Shown here: one piece after another, positions 1 to 12,932 of the stretch
Position numbering within the stretch: position 1 is the stretch's first letter
Layout of the letters: each line of letters opens with the position of its first letter
NCBI GenBank assembly: GCA_030544235.1
Contig: CM060466.1
Coordinates: 20,849,575-20,913,574 of the forward strand
Reading direction: 5' to 3'
DNA length: 64,000 bases
Source: Lepturacanthus savala
Taxonomy: Eukaryota > Chordata > Actinopteri > Scombriformes > Trichiuridae
The notes under the pieces: model-generated
What the model saw: the letters and a program-made list of their open reading frames with translations, nothing else
Databases searched by the model: none
What the model was told of the DNA's origin: nothing
Position numbers and translations under genes: made by a program

Positions 1-33
1 TCTTCACAGGAGCTCATGTTGTCATGTGAAACT
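1..33 (-). CDS. mcoln1: Possible start of the last mcoln1 exon (candidate only)
   Basis: The exon at 455-325 ends in phase 2 (GAC AG) before a good gtgagt donor, so a short terminal exon must follow; in mammals it encodes about ten residues ending LLVN. Within 1-320 the only in-phase candidate I found begins at 33 after a cag-like acceptor at 34-37. It reads R-V-S-H-D-N-M-S-S-C-E and then leaves the window. The pyrimidine tract before it is weak, so the true exon may lie wholly to the left. Confidence 0.25.
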
Positions 34-324
34 CTTGCAATATCAATTTTGACCATTTTTAAAACCCAAGTTAAATATTTACTCGATATGAGAAAAGACC
101 CGGGTCTGGTGAAACAGGTAAAGTCCCTCAAACATGGTGTCATCAAGCTGTATTCCTTAGTTCACACTTGCTGCTATTGTCGGTTATCTCTTGCTATTTA
201 TTCTTAGATATAATAACTGCAATACAAATATTCTTTCTTTGCAGATGCATCAACTGCCATTCATCATAAGACACCACAGAAAATTGACTGTTGTCGATCT
301 GATTTCTTTTCTTTCTTCACTCAC

Positions 325-3300
325 CTGTCACAGCAGCAGAAGAAGGAGCAGGGTGAGGTCTCCAGACCTCTGAACTTCCCAGAGCTCGGTGCGTCTGTAC
401 ACTCTGCTATGAAGGCGTGCAGGTCTGTGATGTGCATGGGCTCCTGAATTTGGTGCTGAGGAAATAAACAAGAATACAATGTTGTTTGTTTTCTTGTGTT
501 AAATGTGAATGGTGCAAATGAATGTGTGTTTTAATTAAAACTAGGCAGCCACTTTGATCAGGAAACTTTTTCACATCAAGGGCCCTTAAACTCATGAAAA
601 CTGGACCATGAACCCCACTTCATAAGATTTGTGCTTCAAGGTGTTTTATAAATGAAAGTTTCAGAAACCCAAGGCCGAAGTTATGGAGGACTGAAACTGC
701 CATAATAAAGAATAAATAAATAAATAATTACTCAGTATATAAATAAAACGTACAATAAATGCCCATATTTATTTTATTTTCACATTTACTTGATTTTCTA
801 TTTTATTTATTAATTTATACATGTTTAAATATTTATTTATTCAGTACCCCATTGATTTTCACTTCAATACATAAAATGGAAAATAAAATTTGTATTTAAA
901 TAAATTCATGTGCAAAGGGAAATAATACACAAACAATCGGAAATCAATACTACCAAATTAAATAAATGTGTTTATTTATTTTAAATAAACTGGCACCTCT
1001 TCAAGGACCCCTGGCGCCCCCCGCACCCTACTTTGAGAACCACTGTTCTATACTATACTTCTGACACAGGTCAGTCAGAAATACAGACATGACAAACCCG
1101 GTTCGACCCCATTTCATACCTTGATGGTCTCGTAGGCTCCGGTGATGAGAGCGATGAAGAGCGACAGCACCATGTAGATGAACAGGGAGATGAAGGTGTA
1201 CAGGTAAACTTGGCTGAACAGCCACACCAGAGTGCTGCTCTCCTGCATCTCCGAGAACGTCACGAACATGTCGTCCCCGTTGATGAGCGAAAACAGACAC
1301 TCCGACACCATGGACAGGGAACGGAACTGAGGGACAAAAAACAGCTCAATCAAACCTCTGGAAATGCTAAGAAATAAAGATCAAATTAAATCATTTACTC
1401 CAGTTATTGCGAGTGATGCATTATATTAGAGGTGATGTTAAACCTGTTTAAACATATGATGATTTTACTGAGTAATATTGAGGCAAGTAAACAGATGCAG
1501 GTAAAGGGAGTGTTTTTTTACATGAAATTTCACAAGATTTACGCTGCCTATCGGTTTTTATTGCATCATATTACCAGATTCTTATCTAAAAAAGTTTCAG
1601 TCGTGTTCACCTTCACATGATATGGTCCCAGAACGATCCAGCCACAGAAGCAGTAGCCCAGATAGATGACGGCCACGCAGCAGCAGAAGCGAATGACATT
1701 GGGGAACGCTGCTCGAAGTGTCACGATCAGGATCTAGAGACATTACCCAGAAGATCAAATTAGGATGTGAGAGAGAGAGTGGACAGATTAGGCTTAACAG
1801 GATTTATTACATTATATCAACCCATTAAGAAGAACATGTTCTCACCTTCTGAAAACTTATTAAATCAGCGGCGGGTTACAACATCATTAGTTGATGCACA
1901 TAAGCGTATTGGTTACTTACGTTGTATTTCTGGAAGAAAGTGAGGTAGCGAATGACTCCCACCCACACCAGGAGAGTGGACGTTCCCAAGAGGATGCCAC
2001 ATAAGTCATAGGATGACATATTCTGTCAGTAGAGGGAAATAAAAGGTTTTAGTTTAACACATAGATGTTCACTGCATTGACTTAAACATACACCTATATG
2101 TACAGCATGTTAAAACTGTGTCTAAGACAAGACAAGGACACACCTTAGACTCGATGCCGATTTTGATGATGCTGCCGATGATGGTGAGGATGTCGCTGAT
2201 GATGAGCAGGATGTACCAGCCGTTGATGAACTCCATGCGGTCTGCCCAGCACACTTTACGGTTCAGATTATCCTTGAAGAACTGCACAAACTCCTGAGCA
2301 GCACAGAGGGAGTGATAGGAATCAGCCAAACTTGAAATGTGAGGTGTTTATGCAGTGAGACGTTCATAGTTACACACAGGGCAGAAGTTTCAACAGGGCC
2401 ATGGCTCTCGAGGCCTCTCAATTTGGCCTTGTGCCCTTGAAAAAGAAATATCTGCCAGAAGGCCACAATGCCTGCATCTTTTCTATTCAATACGGCATCA
2501 ACAGCGTCTTTCCAGAAAAAAATACATAATCAGGTGCGTTTGATTCATGTCTCGCATGGGATGGGCTATGATGAAAATTAGACACCAACCTATTACCACC
2601 CAACCAGGAGACTTAATCAAAAGCTATAGTGTGAAATCATAGTCACATTCTATAGAGATATTTGCTTTTAATATTGAGCTACCATAATTTGTCCATATCC
2701 TGCAGTCCTATATATAACATCTTCCTTTTGCTCTACAGAATGAAACCAGAATTATGCATTTGACTTGACAAAACGTGCCACCAAAACCCTCCTAGAGGGT
2801 CAGAGGTCCAACCACCACAGTATCTTAAAATTTTGTGGGAAACACTGATGTAATAGCGGTTGTGTTCTGAAAATTTACTTTTAAATTAATATATCAGATC
2901 TCTGACATGAATGCTACTTTTGAAACTATAAGTCAAATGTTGTCTTTGTCATCTATTTAGTTCATTTTATTTCCTCAGTAATTTTCCTTGATGAAGAAAA
3001 TGCTTAAGATCATCATTCATTTATGGCCTTGGTGTTTTGGCTTTTGTGCCCTCAAAAAAAATGACAACACAAAAGGCCAAGTGGTCTTGCCCTTAAAAAA
3101 TGATGAAATTCCAGGCCTGGTTACACATCAAGGGCATTATAAACAACGAGAAATTTAGCCCACTGTCTAAATTGCGATCGTCTTATTCTGTGAAGCTTTA
3201 ATCCTCCGGTTGTTATGAGACTTTGTGTACCTGTTGTAGTAGGACGCCTCGCAGTATGGAGCGTCCACACAGCAGCAGTGACAGCGAACACACTAGAGCC

Positions 3301-6300
3301 ACGGCAACATCAAACGCCACACGGGTGTAATTCTCAGCTGTGTGATTAAAAATGGAGAGACAGCAGAGCTGTTAGCAGTAGTCGAGGCCTTCTGATTACA
3401 AGCTGCATCAATAAATTCATGCACTGAAACTTCCTCTTCTTGAGCATCTGCAAATGCACGAAACCTTAAAACATAGATTTCCTCTTTTTTTCCTTCATGC
3501 ATTTGCTAACTTATTGCAGTATTTCTCTGACTGCACCGTCCATCTACTCATCTCGACTCACCGTGTCCAGAGACACTCGGGTCTTTACACTCCTTTATAG
3601 ATGCTTGGTTTTCTAGCCGGATCTTCACTTTGCCGCTGTGAGACTTATTGTCCAGCACTATCTGCAGGAGAGAGGGGAAACCAGCAGACAATTCATATCT
3701 TTCTAAAAATGTTGCATGTTAAAAAAATAATATTTAAGTTTAGTTTTTTCTTGAATTGTTTTAATTGAAATGCTCCAGAACATAAAGAATGTGCAATCAC
3801 AAAGATGCTCCACCCAGGACACGCATGCACTGGACCAAGCACTGTTGTTAAACAAGTATTTAACTCACTTTTATGGAAAAAGTGTAGCAGTCTGGGATCT
3901 CGTTGTTGATGATGGTCTGTATATTGATTGCTTTCAACTGAAACTCTATGGTGACATTAATGAACCTTGAAAGACCAAGAAACAAACAAGATAATTGGAC
4001 ATTGAGGGGAACAGAGAGACAGAAGAGGGTGTTTCATGTTCAAAAAAGATGAACTAAAACAACAAATGAAGCAGGATGAGAAACTATGCATAGATCTGTG
4101 TCTTTTAATACTGAAACCCGAGTGGGTGTTCCTGCATGCAAGTCACTTATCTCTGTGCGTCTGTACAGAGATAAGTGACTTGTTGAATGTCACCAGATAC
4201 TACAGGGATAATCTGGTAAATGGGGGACAAATGAAGTTGAAGCTGTGTGAAAAATGGATCCTTACTTGTGTAACTTGAGTGTAAAATTCTTGTAGGAGTT
4301 TGTTAGCAGAGATGGAGGCTCCGACAGAGGGTTCACACCTACACAGTCTGACCATAGCACAGACAAGACAAAAGTCATGTTGAGTAAACACTGAGGTATA
4401 TTCAAAAATCAATTTGGTATATACTAAATTAGTATACACAGAAATGTATGAAAAAAATGTTCACATCTTTTTAGAATTATTAAAATTGACTGACAAAGAG
4501 TGACTTAACATGCATGCGATATGAAGTAAAGTAAGACTTTAATAAGAGGCTGTTTTCATGTTTCCACCATTGGTCTTACTTCCTCTTAATTCCGTTAATT
4601 TGAACTTAAAAACACACTATACGTCACCATATGAGGAAGTGAGAAACTCTGAGTGTACGCAACGCATTGCCTGACTCGTTATGCTTTGACGATTAAAGTC
4701 GCACACAGGGAAATTGTTTTCCTCAACATTTGACCGATCCCCCCCAGGGAGCAGTAAGCAGCAGTGGTGGTGCCGCTCTCTGGGAAATCATTCAGTGATC
4801 CAACCTCCTCTGATGCTGAGTGCCAAACAGGGATGCAACGGGTCCCGTTTTTAGAATTCTGGGTTGTGACTTGACAAGGGGTCGATCATTTCCCAGTCCC
4901 AGGGTGGACATTCTAACATTAGGCCTCTGAGCACTGGGAATATGTTTATACCACATACTGTATGAGGATGAGATGTACAAAATCAACAATCACTCCAGAA
5001 ATAATTATAATTCATGTTTTGTACATGGTTCTGGGCAGTAACAGCTGGAGGGAGATCAGCCAGCTTCCTGGGTGTTCACCTAAACAATAAACTGGACTGG
5101 ACTGACACCCATGCCTCTACAGGAAGAGCCAGAGTCACCACCAGGGCCTCCAGCATCTTCTTCTCAGGACTTTTTATGACTTTGTGATGGCCTCAGCCAT
5201 CTTCTAACATGTTATAGTCACTGCTGCCACTTTCTTGTAATATATTGTATATAAATGGACACTTTTCATCAATATTCTTACCTAATGCACAACTGAAGTA
5301 GTAATAGTTTATTATTTATAATCATATTTATATCGCTGTCATTCATCAGTCACTTTACCTATAAATACTTTTTATCAAGTACCTTATTTTATATACTCAG
5401 TACTTGGTTTTTTTTCACATTGCCAGGTTGAAGGTGTATTTGTTGTTATTGTTTATTGTATTGTTTTGCTTATTGTGTTATTTTAACTTTCTGTACTTTC
5501 CTTTCTTACATCACTGCTGTAACAACTAAATTTCCCTGTTTGGGATGAAGAAAGTCCATCTAATCTAATGTAACAGTGGACAAACACCATACTGAAGGAG
5601 CAAAATTATAAATATGATATACATCTCTTCCACCTCTAAAATTAAATTATAAAAGCACAGAGATGGGTCTTATATAGATTATCCCATTGTCTAATGTATT
5701 GATAATAAATAGGAATACACCTTTTGTATCGTCAAGTATGTTGTGTTATTATTGAGAATTCAGACAGAAAGTTAACAAAAACATTTTGGAGAGTAAATTC
5801 ACATAAAATGCATTTACTGGACAAAAACATAAGATATAAACACTGTATATGGGATAGTATATGGTAGTGTATAGTAAAAACATTATGAAAAAAAATATTG
5901 TAGTCAATATCTCAAGGAAGAAATTGCCTGAAATTGATAACAGTTACATGCATCCAAATAAGTTTAAATATACCCTAAAATACAAACTGGTATCTGAACA
6001 CACAGATGTTATTTTCAATAGCTGAACTGCTGGATACAAGCTGTCTTCTACCTGTGAGGACATGAGGGTCTATACTGAAGGTATCATTGGCCGGGTCGAT
6101 GCGTCCCTTCTTGTAGTACTGCTGGCAGAGGGACAGCGCGCTGTTATTCACACCGACACCGTAGACGTATGCGTAGCGTCCCACCGTTGTCTCTGGTAGA
6201 GCCAGATACTGTGGAGATGATGAAAGGAGGAGACGAGTTCTGAGTTATTCAAAAGAACATGGAGACACATCCCTGTCTTTATTCTATCTTCTCTTAAAAT

Positions 6301-9300
6301 TCAGATTTTCTGGTGTCAGCTTGTAAATCTGTGGCTTCTTATAGTTTTTACTGCATAAATCTAGCTATGAAGCATAGAGATCCAATAAAAACATCTTCTC
6401 TTTATTGATTTACTCCCTTTTGCATTTAAAACTGTTTAAGTCAGGTCACCTGGTTTTTATGAGCTTTGAGCAAGTTTGGAGTGAAGACACGAATATGATA
6501 CTATGAGAAAAGTTGCTCAGTATGTAAACATATCACATATTAGTATCTTTATTGAAATATGACAGGATTGCACTCTTATAAACCTATTACATTTCTATAT
6601 AAAACAACATTACAGCCATAACATAATAATAATAATCCAGCTGTCCCTCATGCTCCAGACCCAACAATTAAACCAAATCATTGAGCCACCGATTTTACTT
6701 TAATTACTGATGTAAAACATGATTTAATTTCCACAGGGATCCACCTGCTCCACGGCGTAGAAGATGTGGTCGTAGACGTCCGCCTGCGTGTAAACGGCAA
6801 AGTCATCTGAGGACTCGTCGTAGTCTTTGAGGAAGAGGTGCTTGAAGGTCATGGTGTTCTCCTCCTTGAAGGTCACCACCACCTGGTTGCTGAGGCCAAA
6901 CAGCACCAACTGCAGAGAAGAGAGGAAGGTGTTAAAAGAAGGTGACAGGTGAAAGGAAAAGGAGAGCGTGAGATGTATCATGAGGAGGAGGAGGAGCGGT
7001 GGCAGAAACAAATCCTGCAGGCTAAAACTGCCGGCGTTGTGTGTGTGAAACTATGTGATAATTTAAGCTCATCTCACAATCTCCTGTGTGTTTCGCACCT
7101 CATAAATCACTGACAGCACCAACCTACAAGTGAAAGTCACGATTCAGCTGCAGACACTGATATATTACAGACCCTGTTCAATACACAAAATATGAAAGTC
7201 TGACCGCAAAATGGATTTTGGTTCCACTACCACAGCAGAATTTATTGAAGCACTGATGCTGTGCAAAGCGGCTTGTTGGGTCACTCTGAGTCGTATAAAA
7301 ATCTACACTGACATTAAGGGAAATGTTCAGCTACATGGGTCAATGACAAATAATGGTTGGCAAGATGAGAAAGTCAAACTTTTTTTATCCTGATTTAAAA
7401 GCATTCATCACATATCTTAAAATGTACGTTTGTGTTCATATTGGTTTCATGTCATTTGAAAGTCCATTCTTTGTCCATTTTCTTAACATGACATAAAATA
7501 ATGTAACAAAAAAGAATGATAAATTTTAATCTTTTAATGGAGTTAAACTATCTGGTACCAAATTTTACCAAGATAGTTTGCACAGGAAATGCTCCCAAAA
7601 TGTTCACACAACTGAGGCAGAACTTCTAAAAAATCTTTAAAAAAAATAAAAAAAAATAAATATTCACAGAAAGATTCTCCACCTTTAAAGTCTATTGTGA
7701 AAAATAAATAAATAAACAGCCATACAAGAAAACGTAACACGTGACGTACCTGAGCTGTGACGATGATGATCTTGAGCAGCTGCAGGATCAGCTTGTACGG
7801 CTTGCGGCCTTTGGCGTGATATTTATCGCAAGGGCTCATGAAGAAGTATTTCAACTTCCTGCGAATGGCCTCCTCTTCCTGTGTGGCCTCGACGTAATGA
7901 CCTGCCGTCGCTGTGGGCAACCAATGGTTGCCACGGTTGTTGCCATGGCACTTACTGTTGTGGTCATGCTCGCCGCTGCTGTCTGTGGACCCGTAGTAAG
8001 TCACCGAGTTGGACAGGCCTCGTCTTTCTGGAAAAGAAGAAAAAAAATATACAATTTTGAACGTGATCGAAAGTTTTAAAAGAAATGAACTTGTTTAGGA
8101 TGCTACACTCAACTGATCCTTTACCAGAACTCAGAGTCCACCATGATGACTGTATGTATGTATGACTTCTGTGGTTAATAAGTGAACGAAGTTCAATAGA
8201 CTTAGGCATGCAATACCCGAGAGGCAAATAGTAAATTATAAAGGCGTGCAAATGTTCACGGCAATAAAGAGCCTTGGGTGATCAGCACCAGGACAAGAGA
8301 TGTAATTATACAGTCCAACAACTTTAACTGGGTGCAAATAAGGAAAGTGTGACTCACGTTATTTCATGGCAGTCACGTTGACATGAAATAAAAGGTGAAC
8401 ACAGGTTTTTATCAATGATACAAAGGTTCTGTTCCATTCAGGCCAGACTGACTCATGCTTTCCCTGGATACCTCCTCTGCTGTCTGGTGGAACACCTCTG
8501 ACCCTTTATTCCACCTTCCTGGCTTTTACACAGAAGGCCAAGGTGGTGCACTGATCCCAACTTGAACGGGCTGTGTAAAAAGGGGATTCGGATTGGCTAT
8601 CGCGGCTCAGGACATGCATGTGATTAATCATGAGATCTGCTGAGAGCTGCTCTTAAATATTCCTCCAGCACTTTTCTGTATAAGTAGGAATAAGTTGCTT
8701 GATAAATGCTTATTTTTCTTCTTAAAGGGTCTTTATGTATAACTTTTAAAAGTCTGATGGACAAAGTCAAAAGCAAAGCCGGAGCTCAACGTGTTACATT
8801 TTAACAGGAACTCACCACATCTTGTTGGAAAGCCACAAATTACTGAGTTGGCTAATCATGCCTAACATTTGTCATGTGTTTTTAACTCACGAGACAAGGA
8901 AGAAACAAATAAGAATCAGGTTTGTTCACTGTTTTTACATTAAAGAGATGATTAGTTGGGGTGGCAAGAAACTCTAAATGGTGATTATAGTTGTCCATGT
9001 TGTACAAAAATAGGACTTTAGAGCATGTGATTACTGATTTTTGTTTTGGAAAGATGTGGCACAATCATTTAAGTTTGCCAAGCAGTAGGGATATATGGTG
9101 AATAAAACGTGACACAATGAGTCCGCAGAATAAACCGCGAGTTCAGCAGACGACTCAGATGGAACGGAGAAGTGAAACAGGTGGAACAACTAGATTTCAA
9201 TATGAGTCAGCACTCAGTTTGAAAGTTCAATAGGATTCATTACACAGGTTTGGGAAATGCAGATCTGATTATTCTTGTAAAGTTTTTCCATTTTTTCCAA

Positions 9301-12191
9301 TAGAATTAGATTGTTATACACAATGTAGCATGCAACAAAAAATCTAGAATATCTTAATAAGGTTTAGTTAATTTGTAAATTGTATTTAAACAGATTACAT
9401 TTCTTTGCTTACTTTCTTTCTTGTATAAGAATCTTGTAGCCCTGATCTTTCAGTTCTCTAGCATAAAGTTTACCATCTCAACCAGACTTGTATACTAATA
9501 CTCAGCACTTTACTGTAATGCAGCCTTTACGACCAGAAAACACTTAATGTCATATCACGATATTACAATTACCTATCACCTTCAGTAAACCAAACACATT
9601 TTGTATGCAGGTTTCACTTCATGTGTGAATAAACACCTGTTTTTGACCCGAGAGAATTTTCAGCTGTTCAGGTACATAAATAACACCGAGATGAGCAATT
9701 GGTGATTGCAATTTCCTTATTTTGGGGAATTTAATGTAAAACATTTTTGGTCTGGCTTATAAATATTCACAAACCACTGCTGATTTTTGCTTGAAAGACT
9801 GAAACAAGTGTTTTATGAAGGTGGGGGCAGGCGGGTCCGTGCTGGGAGCCTCTACAGGTGGAGCAAGCTACTGCATGACATCGCAAAATCAAGGAAGCAC
9901 AAACCAGACATTAAACTGCAAAGTTTCTACATCCAGGCTGATGCATTGTTCACTTCCTGACCATTTTAATATAAACCCGTAAATCACATTTAGAGATTTA
10001 AAAAAAACAGACAAAACAAAACATGAAAGTGGCTATTTGAATGATATGGGACCTTTAAGTAACTCGTCAGACACAAGCTGCCCTGGCCTTGACATGGGTT
10101 GCATGCCTCGGTGAGAAGAATGAAAAACAGCAGAAAGAATCCAAACACTTAACATTTCATGCAGACAACAGGAGAACGCGGCGATTGGACACGTATCTCT
10201 GATCAGACGAGTGTATCAGTGGTCACGGCAGATAGAATCTCACAAACAAAAGTGGGTCCACACGCTATTGACAGTGGCACTGGGTTTAACACTTTGAGAC
10301 TGAGCCACTCGAGCTGAACAAATCTGTGAAAATATCTGGCTCTTCCGGTTCATGGCCGTCTGTGGATTGCTGGCGGAAACGTCGATATCGCTCCCTGTGT
10401 GTCAATCAAAGTCTTTGCTGTGACCAAAAAATCTCTCAACAAGTCAGTATCAGTGGCTGCATCTCGTCTGCCAGTCCAGAGAAAGCGGCCACCCACAGAA
10501 CGTCCATTTATTACTGGGTCAAAGGAAACATCTCGAATAAAAAACATAATATATTGTTTGGGTTTATTTGTATGAAGATGGTGGTGAACAAATCATGTTT
10601 CCACACTTATGCCCTGATGGAATCAGAGTTTTTTTCTGGTTTCAAAAACTTAAGAGCACTTAAGAGTCTTTCAGTTAAAGTCAAAGTTACACTGTGACTT
10701 TGTTTTCTGTAAAGTTCATTATTCTTTGACAGAAACTGTACTTCCAGTGATGGATATCTTAAAACCTAACCACAAGGGTTAAGCAGAAATTTTTTTGTTT
10801 TCATTTTTGTATTTTGGCAGAACTGACCCTTAAAATTGAGGCTTATAATAATAAAATAAAGCACTAATTAAACTGCACCAATTACTTCTTCAAGAAACTC
10901 AGAAGGATACAAGGCGGCTGTAAAGATGATTCCAAACTCTTTGATGCAATAATATCATAGGTCAGTGTCTACTTACTCGGCTTTTCAGAGCTTTTAACCA
11001 CATCTCAAAAGAAATCTGTCTTAAAAAGCTGGAACATAAACAATCTTGTGAAAAACCACACACTAAGCCATGCATGACACAGCACTAGACCCTTTTATTA
11101 TGCATGAATAAGTCAGAACCTTAGATGTACTTGACTCAGTCGATTTGCTGGAAAGGAGTGGATGTTGCAGAGCGAATTAATGGGAGAGAGTTTTAATATC
11201 AGTCACTATTAGTCCAAGAAATCACTCTATCATTAAAACTGGGAAAAATACTAGCTTTTAGAAAAAAAAATTGCTGATTATTGTTAGGTCGATCAAAAAA
11301 AAATCAGCTCTGATGTAGTTGGTTTATGTTAAGCAACTAATAAGTTATCTATTGAGCTCAAGAAAGTTCAAAACAATAACTGTAATTGATCATAACCCAC
11401 TTAGATTTGGCATTCAATGCTCCAATTTAATATTTAAAATACAGTTATATAATTTTAAAATCTCCTGAATAAACTGGAGGTCATATCTGCACCACCTGTA
11501 CTATGCTATTGTGCACTTGTTTCATCTCAGTCAAACTGTATTAAGAGAGAAGCTTTTCAGAATATGATGAAGACCATCATCATCATTTTAATAAAATAGT
11601 GTACTTCCAGAAGTATAAGATTCGTATATAACAGGATTAAGATGAAGTGCACTTAATTACAAACATTAATCATGCACAGTTTAAGTGTAATAGTAGTATA
11701 CGATGCAGTTATTACTATAAACTATACGTTTACATATATTAAAATGCAGACATTATTGTATTTAGATTGAGTAAATTCGTTTTACTATACTAAAATACAA
11801 TCTAATGACATTCCAATTGAAGTATACTTTTAAAATGTATATTGAAGTCCATTGTAGTACATTTTAAATATTTTACACAACATATTTTAAATATAATTTT
11901 ACTAACTTATTACTTAAATGATATGTTTTGTAGACTAGTAGAGAAGTATAGTGTTTATTCGCTTTTGATGACTAACAGATGATCGTCATGTTGTGGATGT
12001 CTCATCTACAGCGATTCGTCTTCAGACAAACAGACATCATAGTGCAGCTGTATACATATATTTAAGTCTAGAAATGAGTTCAAATGTGTGTTTTATAAGA
12101 CAAAAAGCTGAAAATTAAATGTTTATTAATGGCCGAGTTAAAAAATCCGCGTTAACTTACCAGAAGAGTCGTGCGGTTCTGTCGCAGCCAT
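325..12191 (-). CDS. mcoln1: Mucolipin-1 (TRPML1), lysosomal cation channel, 13 coding exons, 3' end incomplete
   Basis: Exons on the minus strand, high to low: 12191-12161, 8027-7750, 6909-6745, 6208-6052, 4338-4266, 3965-3869, 3661-3562, 3337-3231, 2293-2144, 2022-1921, 1733-1611, 1326-1120, 455-325. All have AG/GT borders and phases that join without a break, giving about 573 residues; human TRPML1 has 580. The start is the ATG reading MAATEPHDSS. Visible marks are the family block LKYFFMSPCDKYHAKGRKP before S1, the large lumenal loop with DPANDTF and N-glycosylation sequons (NFT, NVT, NYT), a six-helix TRP core, the pore motif NGDD near residues 477-480, and a C-terminal CCC cluster like the palmitoylated cysteines of mammals. 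The family releases Ca2+, Fe2+ and other cations from late endosomes and lysosomes and is gated by PI(3,5)P2. The mammalian N-terminal ETERLL lysosome-sorting signal is not seen; ERRGLS lies near that place. Teleosts can have mcoln1a and mcoln1b; I cannot say which this is. Family identity is very sure. Confidence 0.95.
561..1047 (+). mobile_element. hAT-like non-autonomous element, copy related to 53560-54083
   Basis: Contains TTTTTCACATCAAGGGCCC, CAGAAACCCAAGGCC, AATAAATAAATAAAT, CACATTTACTTGATTTTC and AAATTCATGTGCAAAGG, and ends CTTTGAGAACCACTG, the inverted form of the CAGTGGTTTTCAAA start of the other copy. Lies in the mcoln1 intron before the exon at 455-325. Confidence 0.65.
4139..4182. 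repeat. Perfect hairpin, 18-base arms, 8-base loop
   Basis: CAAGTCACTTATCTCTGT (4139-4156), loop GCGTCTGT, then the exact reverse complement (4165-4182). In the mcoln1 intron between exons 4338-4266 and 3965-3869. Confidence 0.9.
5030..5590 (+). mobile_element. LINE 3' end remnant (reverse transcriptase C-terminus and tail)
   Basis: A frame near 5068 reads FLGVHLNNKLDWTD; a shifted frame from about 5115 continues LYRKSQSHHQGLQHLLLRTF and YDFVMASAIF-stop. Together they match the C-terminal pattern of fish LINE ORF2 proteins (YLGVHLDNKLDW...LYKKGQSRLYFLRRL...FY.SVVASAIFY) with decay and a frameshift. An AT-rich tail ends TTTGGGATGAAGAAAGTCCATCTAATCTAATG. In the mcoln1 intron between exons 6208-6052 and 4338-4266. 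Confidence 0.7.
10044..10057. repeat. Solitary terminal sequence of the MITE family
   Basis: ATATGGGACCTTTA, identical to the right end of the element at 36463-36767. I could not find its matching left end, so the copy is probably decayed or truncated. Confidence 0.5.
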
Positions 12192-12381
12192 GTTGAACGT
12201 TCAAAAACACAATAAATCGGTAAAAGATGAAGCTAAAACTCCGACTGGACAACCATCGCTGTTGTTTTTCTCTGTATTAGTAGATGTTTACGGCTCTTAC
12301 AGCGAGCAGCTGTCCCGAAACCGCAGCCGGAGAGAAGCCGCTTTCTCTCCTGCTGCTTCTTCAACCTTCTTCCGGTCTGGG

Positions 12382-12405
12382 GTCATGTGACCGACACCAC
12401 GTGAC
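12382..12405. promoter_or_regulatory. E-box/CLEAR-like pair in the mcoln1 promoter
   Basis: About 190-215 bases upstream of the mcoln1 ATG lie GTCATGTGAC (12382-12391) and CACGTGAC (12398-12405), six bases apart. Read on the minus strand the second is GTCACGTGGT. The CLEAR consensus bound by TFEB/TFE3 is GTCACGTGAC, and MCOLN1 is an established TFEB target in mammals. The motifs are seen; TFEB control of this gene is inferred. Confidence 0.6.
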
Positions 12406-12860
12406 ACGTCACCCAGACTAAAAACAAGCTTGTGCCGGAGGGTGTGGGGCAGATTTGTTTTAGTTGATCTCGTGCAAAGCATGCCACGCTAAATGAGTGC
12501 AGTTCTTATTCAGTTAAACCTTTAAAAAAATCCCTAAAATATAATCCTGTCATGCCTGATGTAAAACATGACGCAGGGTGACGTCCCAGACTAATGACTC
12601 AGCTCCCTCTGCTTTCCCAACACTTCCTTTTCCAGTTGCAGCATCCTATGGTAAAACACCCATCATTTCCTAATCATTTCATAAAACTGAAATATTGATC
12701 TTCCAAAGAGATTTAAAAATGACTTTACACAAAAAACATTCATTCATGTATTAAATTACATTTTATCACACTGAAATCAGGTATAAACTGACAGAATTAA
12801 CAGGTTGCACAAGTAAAGCTGCCCCACCTACAGACTGTTGGTGCTGTGGAGACGATGATC

Positions 12861-12932
12861 CCTGAATCTTTTAACGGAATGTAGTTCCGGACAGTTCCTG
12901 AATCTTTTAACGGAATGTAGTTCCGGACAGTT
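12861..12932. repeat. Perfect tandem duplication, two 36-base units
   Basis: 12861-12896 and 12897-12932 are identical and directly adjacent. Each unit contains the short inverted motif CGGAA..TTCCG. With no decay between the copies this looks like a recent slippage or duplication event. Confidence 0.9.

Noticed and set aside
7543..7749. Extension of the mucolipin exon past 7750 (frame reading VRHVLRFLVWLFIYLFF)
   Set aside because: It reads through the gtacgt donor into an intron; the hydrophobic look is chance and the family sequence continues at 6909.
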